DNA of 64,000 nt from Monoplex corrugatus (taxonomy: Eukaryota; Mollusca; Gastropoda; Littorinimorpha; Ranellidae). Position 1 is the first letter of the stretch, and each line of letters begins with the position of its first letter. The stretch lies in NCBI GenBank assembly GCA_030674185.1, contig CM060312.1, forward strand, positions 72,124,237 through 72,188,236. The letters are read 5' to 3'. Of the stretch, positions 1 through 11,100 are shown piece by piece. The notes below the pieces were generated by a model. It searched no databases. It saw only the letters and a list, made by a program, of their open reading frames with translations, and had not been told where the DNA came from. The position numbers were made by a program, and so were the translations under genes.

Positions 1-207
1 ATCTCCAGACACATCGATGCCATTTTTGCAGTAAATGATCGCAATGGTTGTTGCAACACCACAGTCCACAGACAGGGAGAGCAGTCCTCACATTGTGTTT
101 TACTTTATATGTAGGCCTACCATAGTTGGCAAATGTGTTGAGCTTCATTGCCTCTGTCAACTATTCTCTGTTGTGTGTGTGTGTGTGTGTGTGTAAATCT
201 CTCTCTC

Positions 208-275
<68 letters not shown>

Positions 276-1245
276 GCACACACACAAACACATATATATA
301 TATAATATATATATCTATATATGTGTGTATCTATTTATCTATATATTATATGTATGTATATATATATATATAACATACATGTATATCTTTAGAGAGAGAG
401 AGGTATGTGTGTGTGTGTGTGTGTTGTGTGTGTGTGTGTGTGTACAAGTTTTTCAGATGGTCAGCTTCCAAACAGTTCTTCATTGTTCTGAGTTCTTCAG
501 TTGGCCAGCTGTAATGGTTCTAACATAACCCTGTCATCTTTAAGGCTGGAGGTCCAATCGGATTCAAGGTCTGGCCGATGAGCATCAAGCAGTTGCTGCT
601 GGCTCTTGTTCTCTTCTGGTCCTCTTTGTTCCTTCATTTACGTCTTCTCTTTGTGGCGTGGGAGCCCCGTCTTTTATACATTTTCCGACTGATTTCAAAG
701 ATATTCTCTTTAACATTTAACATCTAATTATTCTGGCCATAACAACTGGAGTTGGTTAAAGCGTAAAGTCCATAAAAAGGAGTGTCCTTTTTATAATACA
801 GAAAAGAAAACTGACCATTCAGTTTCCTTACTAACTCGACATCAGACTATGGTTGCAGGCTGTCTCTTTTAACTTACTGAATATATATAACCCTTGTTGT
901 GATCAGCTATGTTAATTCAATGAATATAAGTGAAACGGTAGTAGATGGTATATGTCTATTACCAGCTTCTTGATAAGCTTCACATGCAAACTGCTTGCCT
1001 TGGGCAGCAAATGACTGATCAGTGTCCATTTGTTTATCATAATTTGATTGTAGCTTGTAAGAGTTACCTACTCTCTGGGCGGCGATGGCTTGGCCACTCC
1101 AGCCATATGTAGGATAACACTTCCAGGTGTAGTCACATGCGAATAAGCATGTGCCTATACCACAAGGTAACACTCCTTCCTCACCCAGAAAAAGAATCCT
1201 AAAATTGCTTCCGCATATCTCGTTTCCCTATATTCAAAAATGCAC
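1..1245. other. Non-genic, microsatellite-bearing
   Basis: It holds (TG)n at 172-195, a long (AT)n at 211-270, further TA/CA/TG tracts to about 442, and unique-looking sequence without splice-supported coding. A short piece at about 1198-1245 matches the interior of the repeat family that follows. Confidence 0.5.
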
Positions 1246-1806
1246 TTATTGTTATTGTTGTTTAAAGTCCAGCCGACTGCGCAAAGCCATATTAGGGCTA
1301 CAACCACTTCAAAACATACAAAACTTTAACAGGAAAAGAGAAGAAAAGAAAATTAAGTTTACATATCAATGCATTCGTGCACATAATCTGAGGACATGCC
1401 CCTGGCGTTAACCTCTTCGTCCAATTTATTGCACAGGGGATTTAAAAAACATACCTGAATACAAATTTAAACATAACTAAGGACACCAAAACCTATATAA
1501 AACGGGCATAAATTACTTAGAATTGCTTCCGCATGTCTCACCTCCCTAGAGCCAAAAATGCAGTTAATACATGTAGCCTACCCAATTATCAATCCTAGGA
1601 AAAAGTGAGTAAGACTTTATCGATCACATACAGATGAATGGACCAGCGAGGCAGAAAATGATTGGAAGAAATGACAGAAAGCAAAGTGACAAGGCAGAAA
1701 CAAAGAGGGTGACAGAAAAGAGGACATTTCTAGCACAGAATTTCCGGAAGGTGGGGATATTATTTATACTGAAAAGATTCCCTGGCCTTCCCACAGGGGA
1801 AAAAGC
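1246..1806 (-). repeat. Interspersed repeat family D, copy 1
   Basis: It shares about 550 bp of diverged similarity with 9532-10085, 51355-51935 (opposite orientation) and 61471-61985. Constant features are a TTGTTATTGTTG tail, CAGCCGACTGC...GGGCTA, GCACATAATCTGAGGACATG and CACAGAATTTCCGGAAGGTG. The simple tail suggests a retroposed (SINE- or LINE-3'-end) origin. Confidence 0.75.
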
Positions 1807-2142
1807 ATGAGAAACACTGGCTGACACATTTACAGTAAGTACACGTCAACCCCTATCACTATAATAATAGAATGGTAAAGAAGCATCGAAAATTTTGATC
1901 AACATCAACTTCATTTGTAGATGGCTCATGAAAAACAGAATGGAAAAAATGTCAAACCACACACACACAGACATACAGCATAGACATAACTTACACTCAC
2001 TTATTTTAACATCCATTCTACAAGCCCTGGTCCTCAGTGATCACAGAATAGGTCTTTTGGTCATGAGCTTAAAGCAGAGTATGCCCAACAGAAAAACCTA
2101 GAAAGCAGAGGTATCAGGCCTGCAGCCATCTTCTAACAAATT

Positions 2143-2640
2143 ATGGAATCATGCAATACAATGCAAAGGTCTACACAGTCTTCTACATCAGACGAAAATG
2201 ACGCTTGCCTACTGAGGTCCTTTCAGAGTGGAGGAGCATTTCATGGATACTGCAGAAGAAAAACATGTATGCATATGTCCAAGCCTTTGCATTCTGATCT
2301 GTATGAGATATTAATGTTTGTGTGTGTGTGTGTACATGTGTGCGTGGCTGTGTATGTGAGTGTGTGCATGATTGTATGTATGTATGTGTGTCCATGTGTA
2401 TATGTGTGTGTGTGAAAGAGAGTGAGTGTGTGCATTGTTATATGTGTATGTGTGTCCATGTGTGTGTGTGTGTGTGCACGCACATGCACATACACGTCTG
2501 TAAGGTGTCCTGTACATTCACTGTCACCACCAACGTCAAAACACACACGTTTTCTTTTCTTGTTTATTGGGATTGGTACAATCTATGTTTTACTGGTTTC
2601 ATGTCATCGAAACATGCAAAAGTTTTAAGTGCTTACTAAA
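2143..2640. repeat. TG-rich microsatellite segment
   Basis: Interrupted (TG)n and (TATG)n tracts at about 2310-2480. The overlapping open frames are repeat artefacts. Confidence 0.7.
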
Positions 2641-2917
2641 GGCTAGTTACTTTTAAAAAAGGCGGAAATGCATGAAATTATCCAAGTTGTTTTACTCTTT
2701 CCACTCCATCACCATATTTCAAAAGCTGGTGGATAGGATGAGGGAGTTAAGTCATATCAGTATCTGGATTATGGAAACATGAAAACACTTAGCGTGAACA
2801 TTCACCAAAGATGGATTATGCAGACTGTGCAGAAAAACATGGCCTGCACACTGTGGTGAGCAAAACAACCTGCTACATATAAAAAAAAATTGGAATACTG
2901 AACAAGAATAGTTTTAA

Positions 2918-3106
2918 CCCTTTGACTCCTGCACCATATCCACCGCTGCTTAAACTTAACCCTTTGACTCCCTCACCCTATCCACCAGGTTCTCGCAGGA
3001 CACTGGTGAATAGGGTGAGGGAGTCTAAGGATCAAATTTCAGCTTTGCTAGCATGGTTGACAAAGAAGGATGCTGGTGGACAGGGCACGTGAGTCAAAGG
3101 GTTAAA
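2918..3106. repeat. TTAA-flanked hairpin MITE (family B), two nested copies
   Basis: TTAACCCTTTGACTCC at the left end is repeated internally at about 2958, and GAGTCAAAGGGTTAA closes the right end. The flanking TTAA and the CCC/GGG termini match the target site and end type of piggyBac elements. Confidence 0.7.
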
Positions 3107-3779
3107 GGGTGAGTGGATGAAACATGAAACAATAACATCCAAGGGTATAAAGACTGTTCATCAGTCATCAGCAGTAATATACCATCCGCCCAACACCATT
3201 GCATCCCACAAAGAACATGGCAGCATTTGATAAAGGGTCAACAGGTAAGGTCCAAATCTTACTGCAACGATTCCAACGCCTCACAAAGTTCAAACTGTTG
3301 CTCTACTTTCACACACACACACACACACACACAAATAATAAATGAATAAACTGAAAAAACAGAATACAAGATGGTTAAACCACTCTAATGATCTCCTGAA
3401 TACAATGTATCATACAATCCAGTACAACCCTGCCCACCTGGGTTGGTTGGCTTTAGTACGAAAAGAGTGGATACAGTGAAGGAGTAATGATGATCTACAA
3501 CAGACTATAATGATGATCTACAACAGACTACACGGTGATACAGAAAGGACTAAAGTAACTAGAATTTCTGATATGTAAACAGAACAAAGAGACACAAAGC
3601 ATGGAATCATGGTTTTATCACAACAGGAAACAATCCACCAAAGCCGTTTCTTTATCATTTGCTAGCTGACTTGTCCATTGTTTCAGTTCCACCAAGACTG
3701 TTCTCTGTCATCTGCTGAAGTTTGTGTGAAGTTACTGTTGCCCCTCCTGCATTGTCAATCATGCTAGCAAAGCAAAACC

Positions 3780-3859
3780 TTAACCCTTTGACTCCCTCAC
3801 CCTATCCACCAGCTTCCTGCAGGAAGCTAGTAGATAGGGTGAGGGAGTCAAAGGGTTAA
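3780..3859. mobile_element. 80-bp near-perfect palindromic MITE with TTAA ends (family B)
   Basis: It runs from TTAACCCTTTGACTCCC through the centre AGCTTCCTGCAGGAAGCTAG to GGGAGTCAAAGGGTTAA. Both arms match nearly throughout, so it can fold as one long hairpin. TTAA at both ends fits a piggyBac-type non-autonomous element. Confidence 0.75.
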
Positions 3860-3889
3860 GTTTTTGCAGTCGGTGGATAGGGTGCAGAA

Positions 3890-4440
3890 GTCGGAGAGAT
3901 TTTGTGATTGACACTGAATGTAGTGGTGGCTCCCCTGCACCCACCCCCTCGGTATAGACCGCAAAGGACATTGCTATGATGACCATTCCTTTTACTGTTG
4001 GTGACAACTGAAAAGATATTGTGGCCTGAAACTGCAAGTTAAAGACTTGAACTGATCAGTGGATAGGGTGAGGGAGTCAAAGGGCTAAGTTTTTGTTTTG
4101 CTAGCACGATTGACAATGCAGGATGCTTGTAGACAGGGTGTGGGAGTCAAAGGGTTGAGGGGGAACCACCACTACATTCAGCAGCAATCACAAAATCTCT
4201 CAAGTCAATTAAGGGGGAACCACCACTACATTCAGTGGTAATCACAAAACCTCTTAGTGGATTAAAGGGGAACATTACATTTCAGTGGCAGTCACAAAAT
4301 CTCCTAGTCAATTAAGGGGGAACCACCACTACATTCAGCGGTAATCACAAAACTTCTCAGTGGATTAAGGGGGAAACTACCCTACGTTCAGTAGCAATCA
4401 AAAATCTCTTAGTGGATTAATCCTTTCACTCTGTCACCAT
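3890..4440. repeat. Minisatellite of ~55-62 bp units, with one inverted unit
   Basis: Units containing AACCACCACTACATTCAG and AATCACAAAATCTCT repeat about five times at 4158-4425. The reverse complement of the same unit occurs at about 3895-3945, beside family B hairpin sequence. The whole block is a composite of MITE and satellite. Confidence 0.7.
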
Positions 4441-6780
4441 CACATTCCTACAAGCTCATGGACAGGGTGAAGAATGGAAAGGGCTCAGTAGTTTCCTTGA
4501 GGTAGGTAATTCCGAAGATTTCACGGCAAACGAGACAACATTCAACATTCCCCCACCCTCCAAACATTAAAAACAAATCATTCTACTCCATAAAACAACA
4601 TGCATAAATATTCAATGTCAAATCACATTATTTGCATAGGATAAAAGTAAAAATTCAAACAGTAAATCATACAGCATGTTCATGTTAAAAAACAAACAAA
4701 CAAACAACAATGTTGTTAACAGTCCACACAACTCTACAGAACAATGGCAAGATAAAGCTAGATATAGGACCAAAGGAACTACAATCTAAGATTTACAACG
4801 CTACATGCAAAATTGAAATAGGCGATTCTGTCCTGCAAAACCACTGATTATTAAAACCTAATGATATATATGAACGACACAAACATGAAAGCAAGTCTTG
4901 ATTTCTTAATTATCCCTTCCTACAGGTGAACAGGGTAAGGCGGAGAAATGTTGAAAACAACAATATCTGATCTAACGCATGCTTGTTAAGTGTTGACGGT
5001 GCTAGTCTATAGATACAAAGCACTCATCGTTTCTTTAGAAAATTTGCATGAATTTCATGATGTATGAAAACTTTAGACTCAATATCTGTGTGTGTGCCTG
5101 TACACCTGTGAGACAGCTGTGTTTTCTTACACGAGACCCATTGGTTGGTGACATGCCTGTTACATGTGTTATCATGTTCCGCCTCTTTGTCTGATTTAGA
5201 TTTTACATTTTCCTAATAAACGTATGTACTCACATTTGTAGTTAAAAAATTTACAACAGGTTAAGAGTCAAGGTTGAGGTTGCATTCCATAAAAACAATT
5301 AGCCATGTAGCTTTTTAACAGCGTCAGAAATCTTGGAGTGATCCACAGCAAAGAACCAATGCTACTTGTCAATGGTCTGAATTACAATGGCTTTCACACA
5401 GCCTCTTGTCTGATATATCCATGTCGTCCTTGAGCCTAAGGAATATGTTGAATCAACATAAATCAACGAAAAACCTGGATCTGGTTCAGTTGTGATCCAA
5501 GGGCAAATCAAGATTGAAAACTAAGGCTATATGAATCACATGGGGAAAAACGAAATGGGAGACTGTTTCAGAGGGATTCACCACGCTTGGGCAATTTCAT
5601 GTGCGCTCCACCCAGATCTGGCAGCAGTTACATGGCTGGTTCTAAACCCCATGTGCTGGCAAGGTCTTGATATGAGAAGGGGAATGGCACCTATGAAACA
5701 CTGACACCGCCTGAATGACTGGGGCGTGAAGATGGGCAGTGAACAAGCACATGGAAAACACTGGATGTCGAAAAACGTTGGCACTCAAGATGTTAATGAT
5801 ACAGCTGAAGTCCAAAATGAACAATTTTTAGTCATAACAGTAGTGGTGGTGGTGATAGCAGTAGTGGAAATAACAGGGGGACAACGAAGTTTAAGCCTTG
5901 CAACCTTTACAGGCTCTTCCCCCACCCCTTTTTCAAACTTGTTTGGTACTTCTGTGATTTTTCAATCTATCAGTATGAACTGATTTTATATGATGACATA
6001 ATACATATAGTATACATCTTCGCTTCTAGAACGAAATGTTAAATGTTATGGTTTAATTTTGGTGTGCCATCCCCATCCTCGTGGTGTTTCTTGATAACAC
6101 TCGTCTTAAATGACTAGACACACACAACACAACAGCATACAAATGGAATATACTATACTCTTTATCACAGAGACGCATACAATCATGTTTCTAAAACATT
6201 CTCTTAGAGACAAGATTTTTTATAAGTTATCCCATTTCTTTCGCCACAATAATGGCCACAGAATCTGGGGCCATTTTTCACAACACTATGATGATGATGA
6301 CGATGATGATGATAATGATGATGATCATGATACTATGGAGTTCCATTCTTGATTGAGACTTTGTGACAAGGCTGTGCTCTATGCCCATTTTCATTCATGA
6401 TATATCCTGGTGTCAACCAGACCAAAGAGATAGAGTCAGGAGACTTTTGCAACATTCTCACTGACAGAGCCGTGAAGTGGATGAAACTTAACTGCACAGT
6501 CCCAATCTAAGTCAGCTGGGGCAAAAAGATCCCGCAATGATTTTGACAGGACTGAAAAGATTCGGTCCCACAACCTTCTTGTCAGTGGCAAGGCGGCTCA
6601 TTTATAGTGACTCTTCCAGTATGTCTATTTTGTCTATAGAAAACTACATGCATCAGTCACCCATTTACAATGACTCCTTCCAGTATGTCTATTTTGTCTG
6701 TAGACGATAAGACTACATGCATCAGTCACCAAGATACAGGGGAAAATGTCTACAGATATGTATAACATATCCAACCATGA
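4441..6780. other. Non-genic; no supported feature
   Basis: No splice-consistent coding exon is seen. It holds a short (GAT)n at about 6288-6326 and a direct duplication near 6610-6720 (ATGTCTATTTTGTCT). Part of 5640-5680 resembles 38978-39010 (CCCCATGTGCTGGCAA), a possible old repeat. Confidence 0.4.
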
Positions 6781-6784
6781 ACCA

Positions 6785-7200
6785 TACCAAATCTTCCATT
6801 TCCTCACACTATCCCCAAGCTTCCTGCACCTGGTGGATAGAGTGAGGGAGTGAAAGTGTTATGTTTTGTTGATAATGCAGGAAGCTGGTGGAAAGGATGA
6901 GGGAGTGAAAGGGTCAAGTTACTGTTTTGCCATCATGATGGATAATGCAGGAAGCTGGTGGACAGGGTGAGGGAGTGAAAGGGTCAAGTTACTTTTTGCC
7001 ATCATGATGGATAATGCAGGAAGCTGGTGGACAGGGTGAGGGAGTGAAAGGGTTAAGCTACTGTTTTGCCATCATGATGGATAATGCAGGAAGCTGGTGG
7101 ACAGGGTGAGGGAGTGAAAGGGTTAAGTTACTGTTTTGCCATCATGATGGATAATGCAGGAAGCTGGTGGACAGGGTGAGGAGTCAAAGAGTTTAAGTGT
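6785..7200. repeat. ~70-bp tandem repeat derived from family B MITE
   Basis: The unit contains GCCATCATGATGGATAATGC, AGGAAGCTGGTGGACAGGG and GAGGGAGTGAAAGGGTTAAG. About five units follow head to tail from about 6858, with spacing 69-71 bp. The second half of each unit is the right arm of the TTAA hairpin element. Confidence 0.85.
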
Positions 7201-7569
7201 TTGTTTTGCTATCATGACTGATAATGCAGGAAAGTGGCAGATAGGAAGAAAAGATTCAACATCCATGAGGACAGGTCCAGTCACCTTCACTTCATTAGGA
7301 AGCACACATCACATTTGATGCTCACTCTTGCTTACAAGTCTAAAAACATATATGAATAGATGTTAAGAAAAATAACAAACACACTCTTGTTATATATCCA
7401 TCAACACTCCTTAACACATTTCTGACCATGCAATATCTGGTCCCATAAGCAAGTCCTCCCAGGTCCTTCAAGCATGTCTGCTTCATTTGTGGAGGACTAC
7501 CATTTATGAGCCACCAAAACATGGAAAGAAAATGTTCAGACATATAGCCTATCCAACCACAAACTATAC

Positions 7570-7735
7570 TAAACCTTTCATTCCCTCACCCTATCCATCA
7601 GCTGTAAAAACTGAACCCTTACATCTCCTCAACCTCAGGAAGCTGGTGGATAGGTTAAGGGAGTGATAAAGGTTAAGATGTAATTTAACCCCTTCACTCC
7701 CTCACCCTAACCCCTTCTTTCCTACAGGAAGCTAT
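7570..7735. repeat. Degenerate family B hairpin copies
   Basis: CCTTTCATTCCCTCACCCTA, CCATCAGC and AGGAAGCTGGTGGATAGG recur here, with a third partial copy at 7684. They lie directly downstream of the makorin stop and may fall in its 3' UTR. Confidence 0.6.
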
Positions 7736-7812
7736 CAACTTTTCAGAACTGTAAAAAAAAAAAAAAGCTCAACCTAAGAAGGACTGTTAACAAACTCTGT
7801 CTATGAGGACAG

Positions 7813-8131
7813 TCACAAATCATTGTAAACTTCATCACTAGACTCCTCTTCGTCACTAGACTCCTCTTCATCACCATATTCATCAGTCTGCGCCAGAATA
7901 TTCATAACAAGTAAGTAATCATCATCCACACTCATACCATAATCTCTATTCATTATAAAGTCCCACAACGTGTAGTTCTCTGTAACTGTAACTTGAGCCT
8001 CATCATTCCGAATTCTCCGTGGACGCACATATGGAGCGATGGTGCCGTCTGGAAGTGCGTGTTTATAAAAGCAGCTGTTTTCGAATGGACAATCCCCTTC
8101 ACCCTGATTGAAATATCGGCAAGGCTTTTCC
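7813..8131 (-). CDS. MKRN1: Makorin exon 7 (C-terminal CCCH finger, acidic tail, stop)
   Basis: It starts [10 protein letters not shown] and contains the C-terminal makorin finger through FYKHALPDG. It ends in an acidic repeat-like tail before TGA at 7813-7815. The two EESSDE units look like a small internal duplication. Confidence 0.94.
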
Positions 8132-11100
8132 CTGGAAGACAAAACAAAACGAAAAAGATCACAACAACAATTCAGCAGTATTAATCAATATCATTACATC
8201 TTTTTCACGGTAAAATATCAATACAATGAAAATCAGAATACTGATTTCAAAGATGAATCAAGTTTACATCATTCAACACATTTAAACACTATTTATACTG
8301 GAACTAAGCACAAAATTTCAAATCATTCAACACATTCAAACACTATTTATACTGGAACTAACCACAAAATGTGGAGACTCACTGCATGTTGCACATTTAC
8401 AAGACAAAGAAAGTAGAACATACAGAAGCACTGAGATATCATGCGCGCAAACACACACACGTGTGTGTGCACACGTACCCATACGCAGAATTAGACTATA
8501 CACATTCATCCACATACATTAATCAATACATACCAGCAGCATCTAACCATAAATACACAATACCAGTAGTCCTACATTTCGTATACATACAAGAACTGAT
8601 ATACACTGCAGCATGATCAATGTTAGATCTAAAGGTGCATATTGATGATGAAGAAATCATACTAACAATGGAAGGCCTGACTTAACAGGTAAGTAAACAT
8701 AACTGTTAATAAGAAATATCCTGGCACTGTTATGTTGTTGTTGTTGTTGTAGCTGTTATTGTTGTTTGTTTACTTGCGTAATTCACTGTATTGGTGCACA
8801 TGTGTGTGTGTGAGCGTGTGTGCCTGTGTGTGCATGTGTGTGAGTGTGTGTGCGTGTGTGTGCGTGCGTGCGTGCGTGCGTGCGTGTGTGTGTGTGTGTG
8901 CGCGCGCGCGCGTTCGTGCTTATACATGTGTGTTTTATTCTTATTTGTTATTTCTTACTAACCTTTTTTTTTCAGACATGGACAATAGACTGGAAGAGCC
9001 GCAATAAAGAGACATTATTTTAATTATGCAATAGGCAGCTGAGGCTATGTGTTGTGTTGTATATTTTGAAACCCTGGTGAGATAAGTGTATCCTTAGTGG
9101 CTGGTTCCTTTTGATTGTTTGACGATGGGATACACAGATACATTATTTCAAAGCGGCCAAAACTGTTCCAATGACAGATTGATATAAAACCCATATGCTA
9201 CGTAGGAACTCAGGACATGGCCAGTTCATTGGTTTATGTGCAGATTATGCCATGATCGTTTTGGATCTCAGCTATCCATGGCACCAGCGGCATCAGCCCA
9301 TATGGAATTCATTCTGAGCACGAAAAGATCACCTTAAGAAAAGCAGAACTGAAAGGGATGCATTGTACACAGTGACATTAATTAACCTGACCCAGCATCA
9401 TATAGTGAATTGAATGGTGTCCAAAATTTATTGTTTCATGGCCCGTGGATACCAATCTGCATTACTATGTCAGATTGATTATCAAGTCTTCCAACACCAG
9501 AAGACCATAAGACATAACAATGCAAAAAGTCATTGTTGTTGTTATTGTTGTTTAAAGCTCAGCCAACTGCATACAGCCATATCAGGGCTATAATCACTTC
9601 AAAACATACAAAACAAGGGGGAAAAAAAAGAAAAGAAAATTAAGGACACATATCAATGCATTCGCGCACATAATCTAAGGACATGCCTCTGACCGCTCCG
9701 TCCAATTTATCGCACAGGGAATTTTAAAAAACACACCTGAATATAAATTCAAACACAACTAAGGACATTAACATGTATATAAAAACAGGCCTTAATTACC
9801 TAAAACTGCTTCTGCACATCTCATTTCCTTAGAGCCAAAAATGCACGTTCAGTTACATGTACCCATTTACCAATCCTAACAGAAAGTACGTACAACTTTA
9901 TCGAACACATACAGGTGAATGGACCAGCAAGGCAGAAAATGATAGGAAGAAATGACAGAAAGCAATGGAACAAGGCAGAAACAAAGTGACATAAAAGAGG
10001 ACATTTCCAGCACAGAATTTCCGGAAGGTGGGGATACCATATGTACTGAAAGAGCCCCTGGCATCCCCATGGGTGGGGGGGTGTCAAAAACTCGTTAGTG
10101 TCAAGCCAAGCAACAGTTCAGAAAATGTCATGAGGTCAATCCAGGTGACTGAGAGTTTTGTTTCACTATAATTAGTAATCCTGCATTTATCATCCCAGTC
10201 ACAACAGGAAAACTGGAGGGAAAAAGAGCACCAGGTAGACCCAGGATGAAGACAGACAGGGTGGGAGATTTACTCGCAGCAAAAAACATTCATATGGAGG
10301 GCCACGGTCGCCAATGCCATGCAGCAGGGCTCATGATGATGATATTTATTGTATAATGAGAGTTCAAAGTAAAATTTGACTGAGAAGTATACTAAAATGT
10401 CATTTTAAAATGATATGCCCCTTCAAAACAAATCAATTGCTTAACTCACTCGGTACGACGGAACGCTATAGCGGTTGTGATGAAAGCCATGGTTCCTACG
10501 ACGGAACGCTATAGCGGTTTCGATAATTAAAAAATTTTCGATGCTCCCCTTTAGATCCTGCACGCCTACCATAGCCACACTGGTCACTGCAAACATGTCA
10601 AGGGTCAAAGGGAAAGTTACTTCGTGAGATTCCGTAGCCATTCACTCATCAGGAAACGACTGACTTCGGCAACTACACGAATGGCTAATCTGCATTCGTG
10701 TCGAAAATGGCGTCGCAGGCGAGTACGAGTTTTCGAACAAAGTAGATCGCGACGGCGGCGTTTTACTGCTGCTGAAGTGATTGAAGTGCTTCAGACTGAA
10801 GGATTGGACATCGAGGAGTATGATGAAGATAATGGTGAAAGTGTATCAAGTGATGGAAGCTGCCAGCAAGGAGGAACTGACAGTGACCCAGTTTCAGACG
10901 ACAGTGAAGTGGAAGGGGGAGGTGAGCGTACACGTCACGAGAGGCGAGCGGTCAGCGGGCCAAGCACAGTGAGTCGCATGTCTGATGGAGATTTCATTCA
11001 CTTTCCTATGCATGACTGGCACGAAGATTTTAGTTTTTCTCCCACTTTGCCTCTGTTCTCTGGCTCTTGTGGCCTGCATGTCCCAGTTGAGTGCCACGCC

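Noticed and set aside
148..528. 126-aa ORF at the left end
   Set aside because: Translation of (TG)n, (AT)n and TA/CA repeats.
5578..6352. Several ORFs of 60-85 aa
   Set aside because: No homology, no splice sites in consistent phase, ordinary AT-rich DNA.
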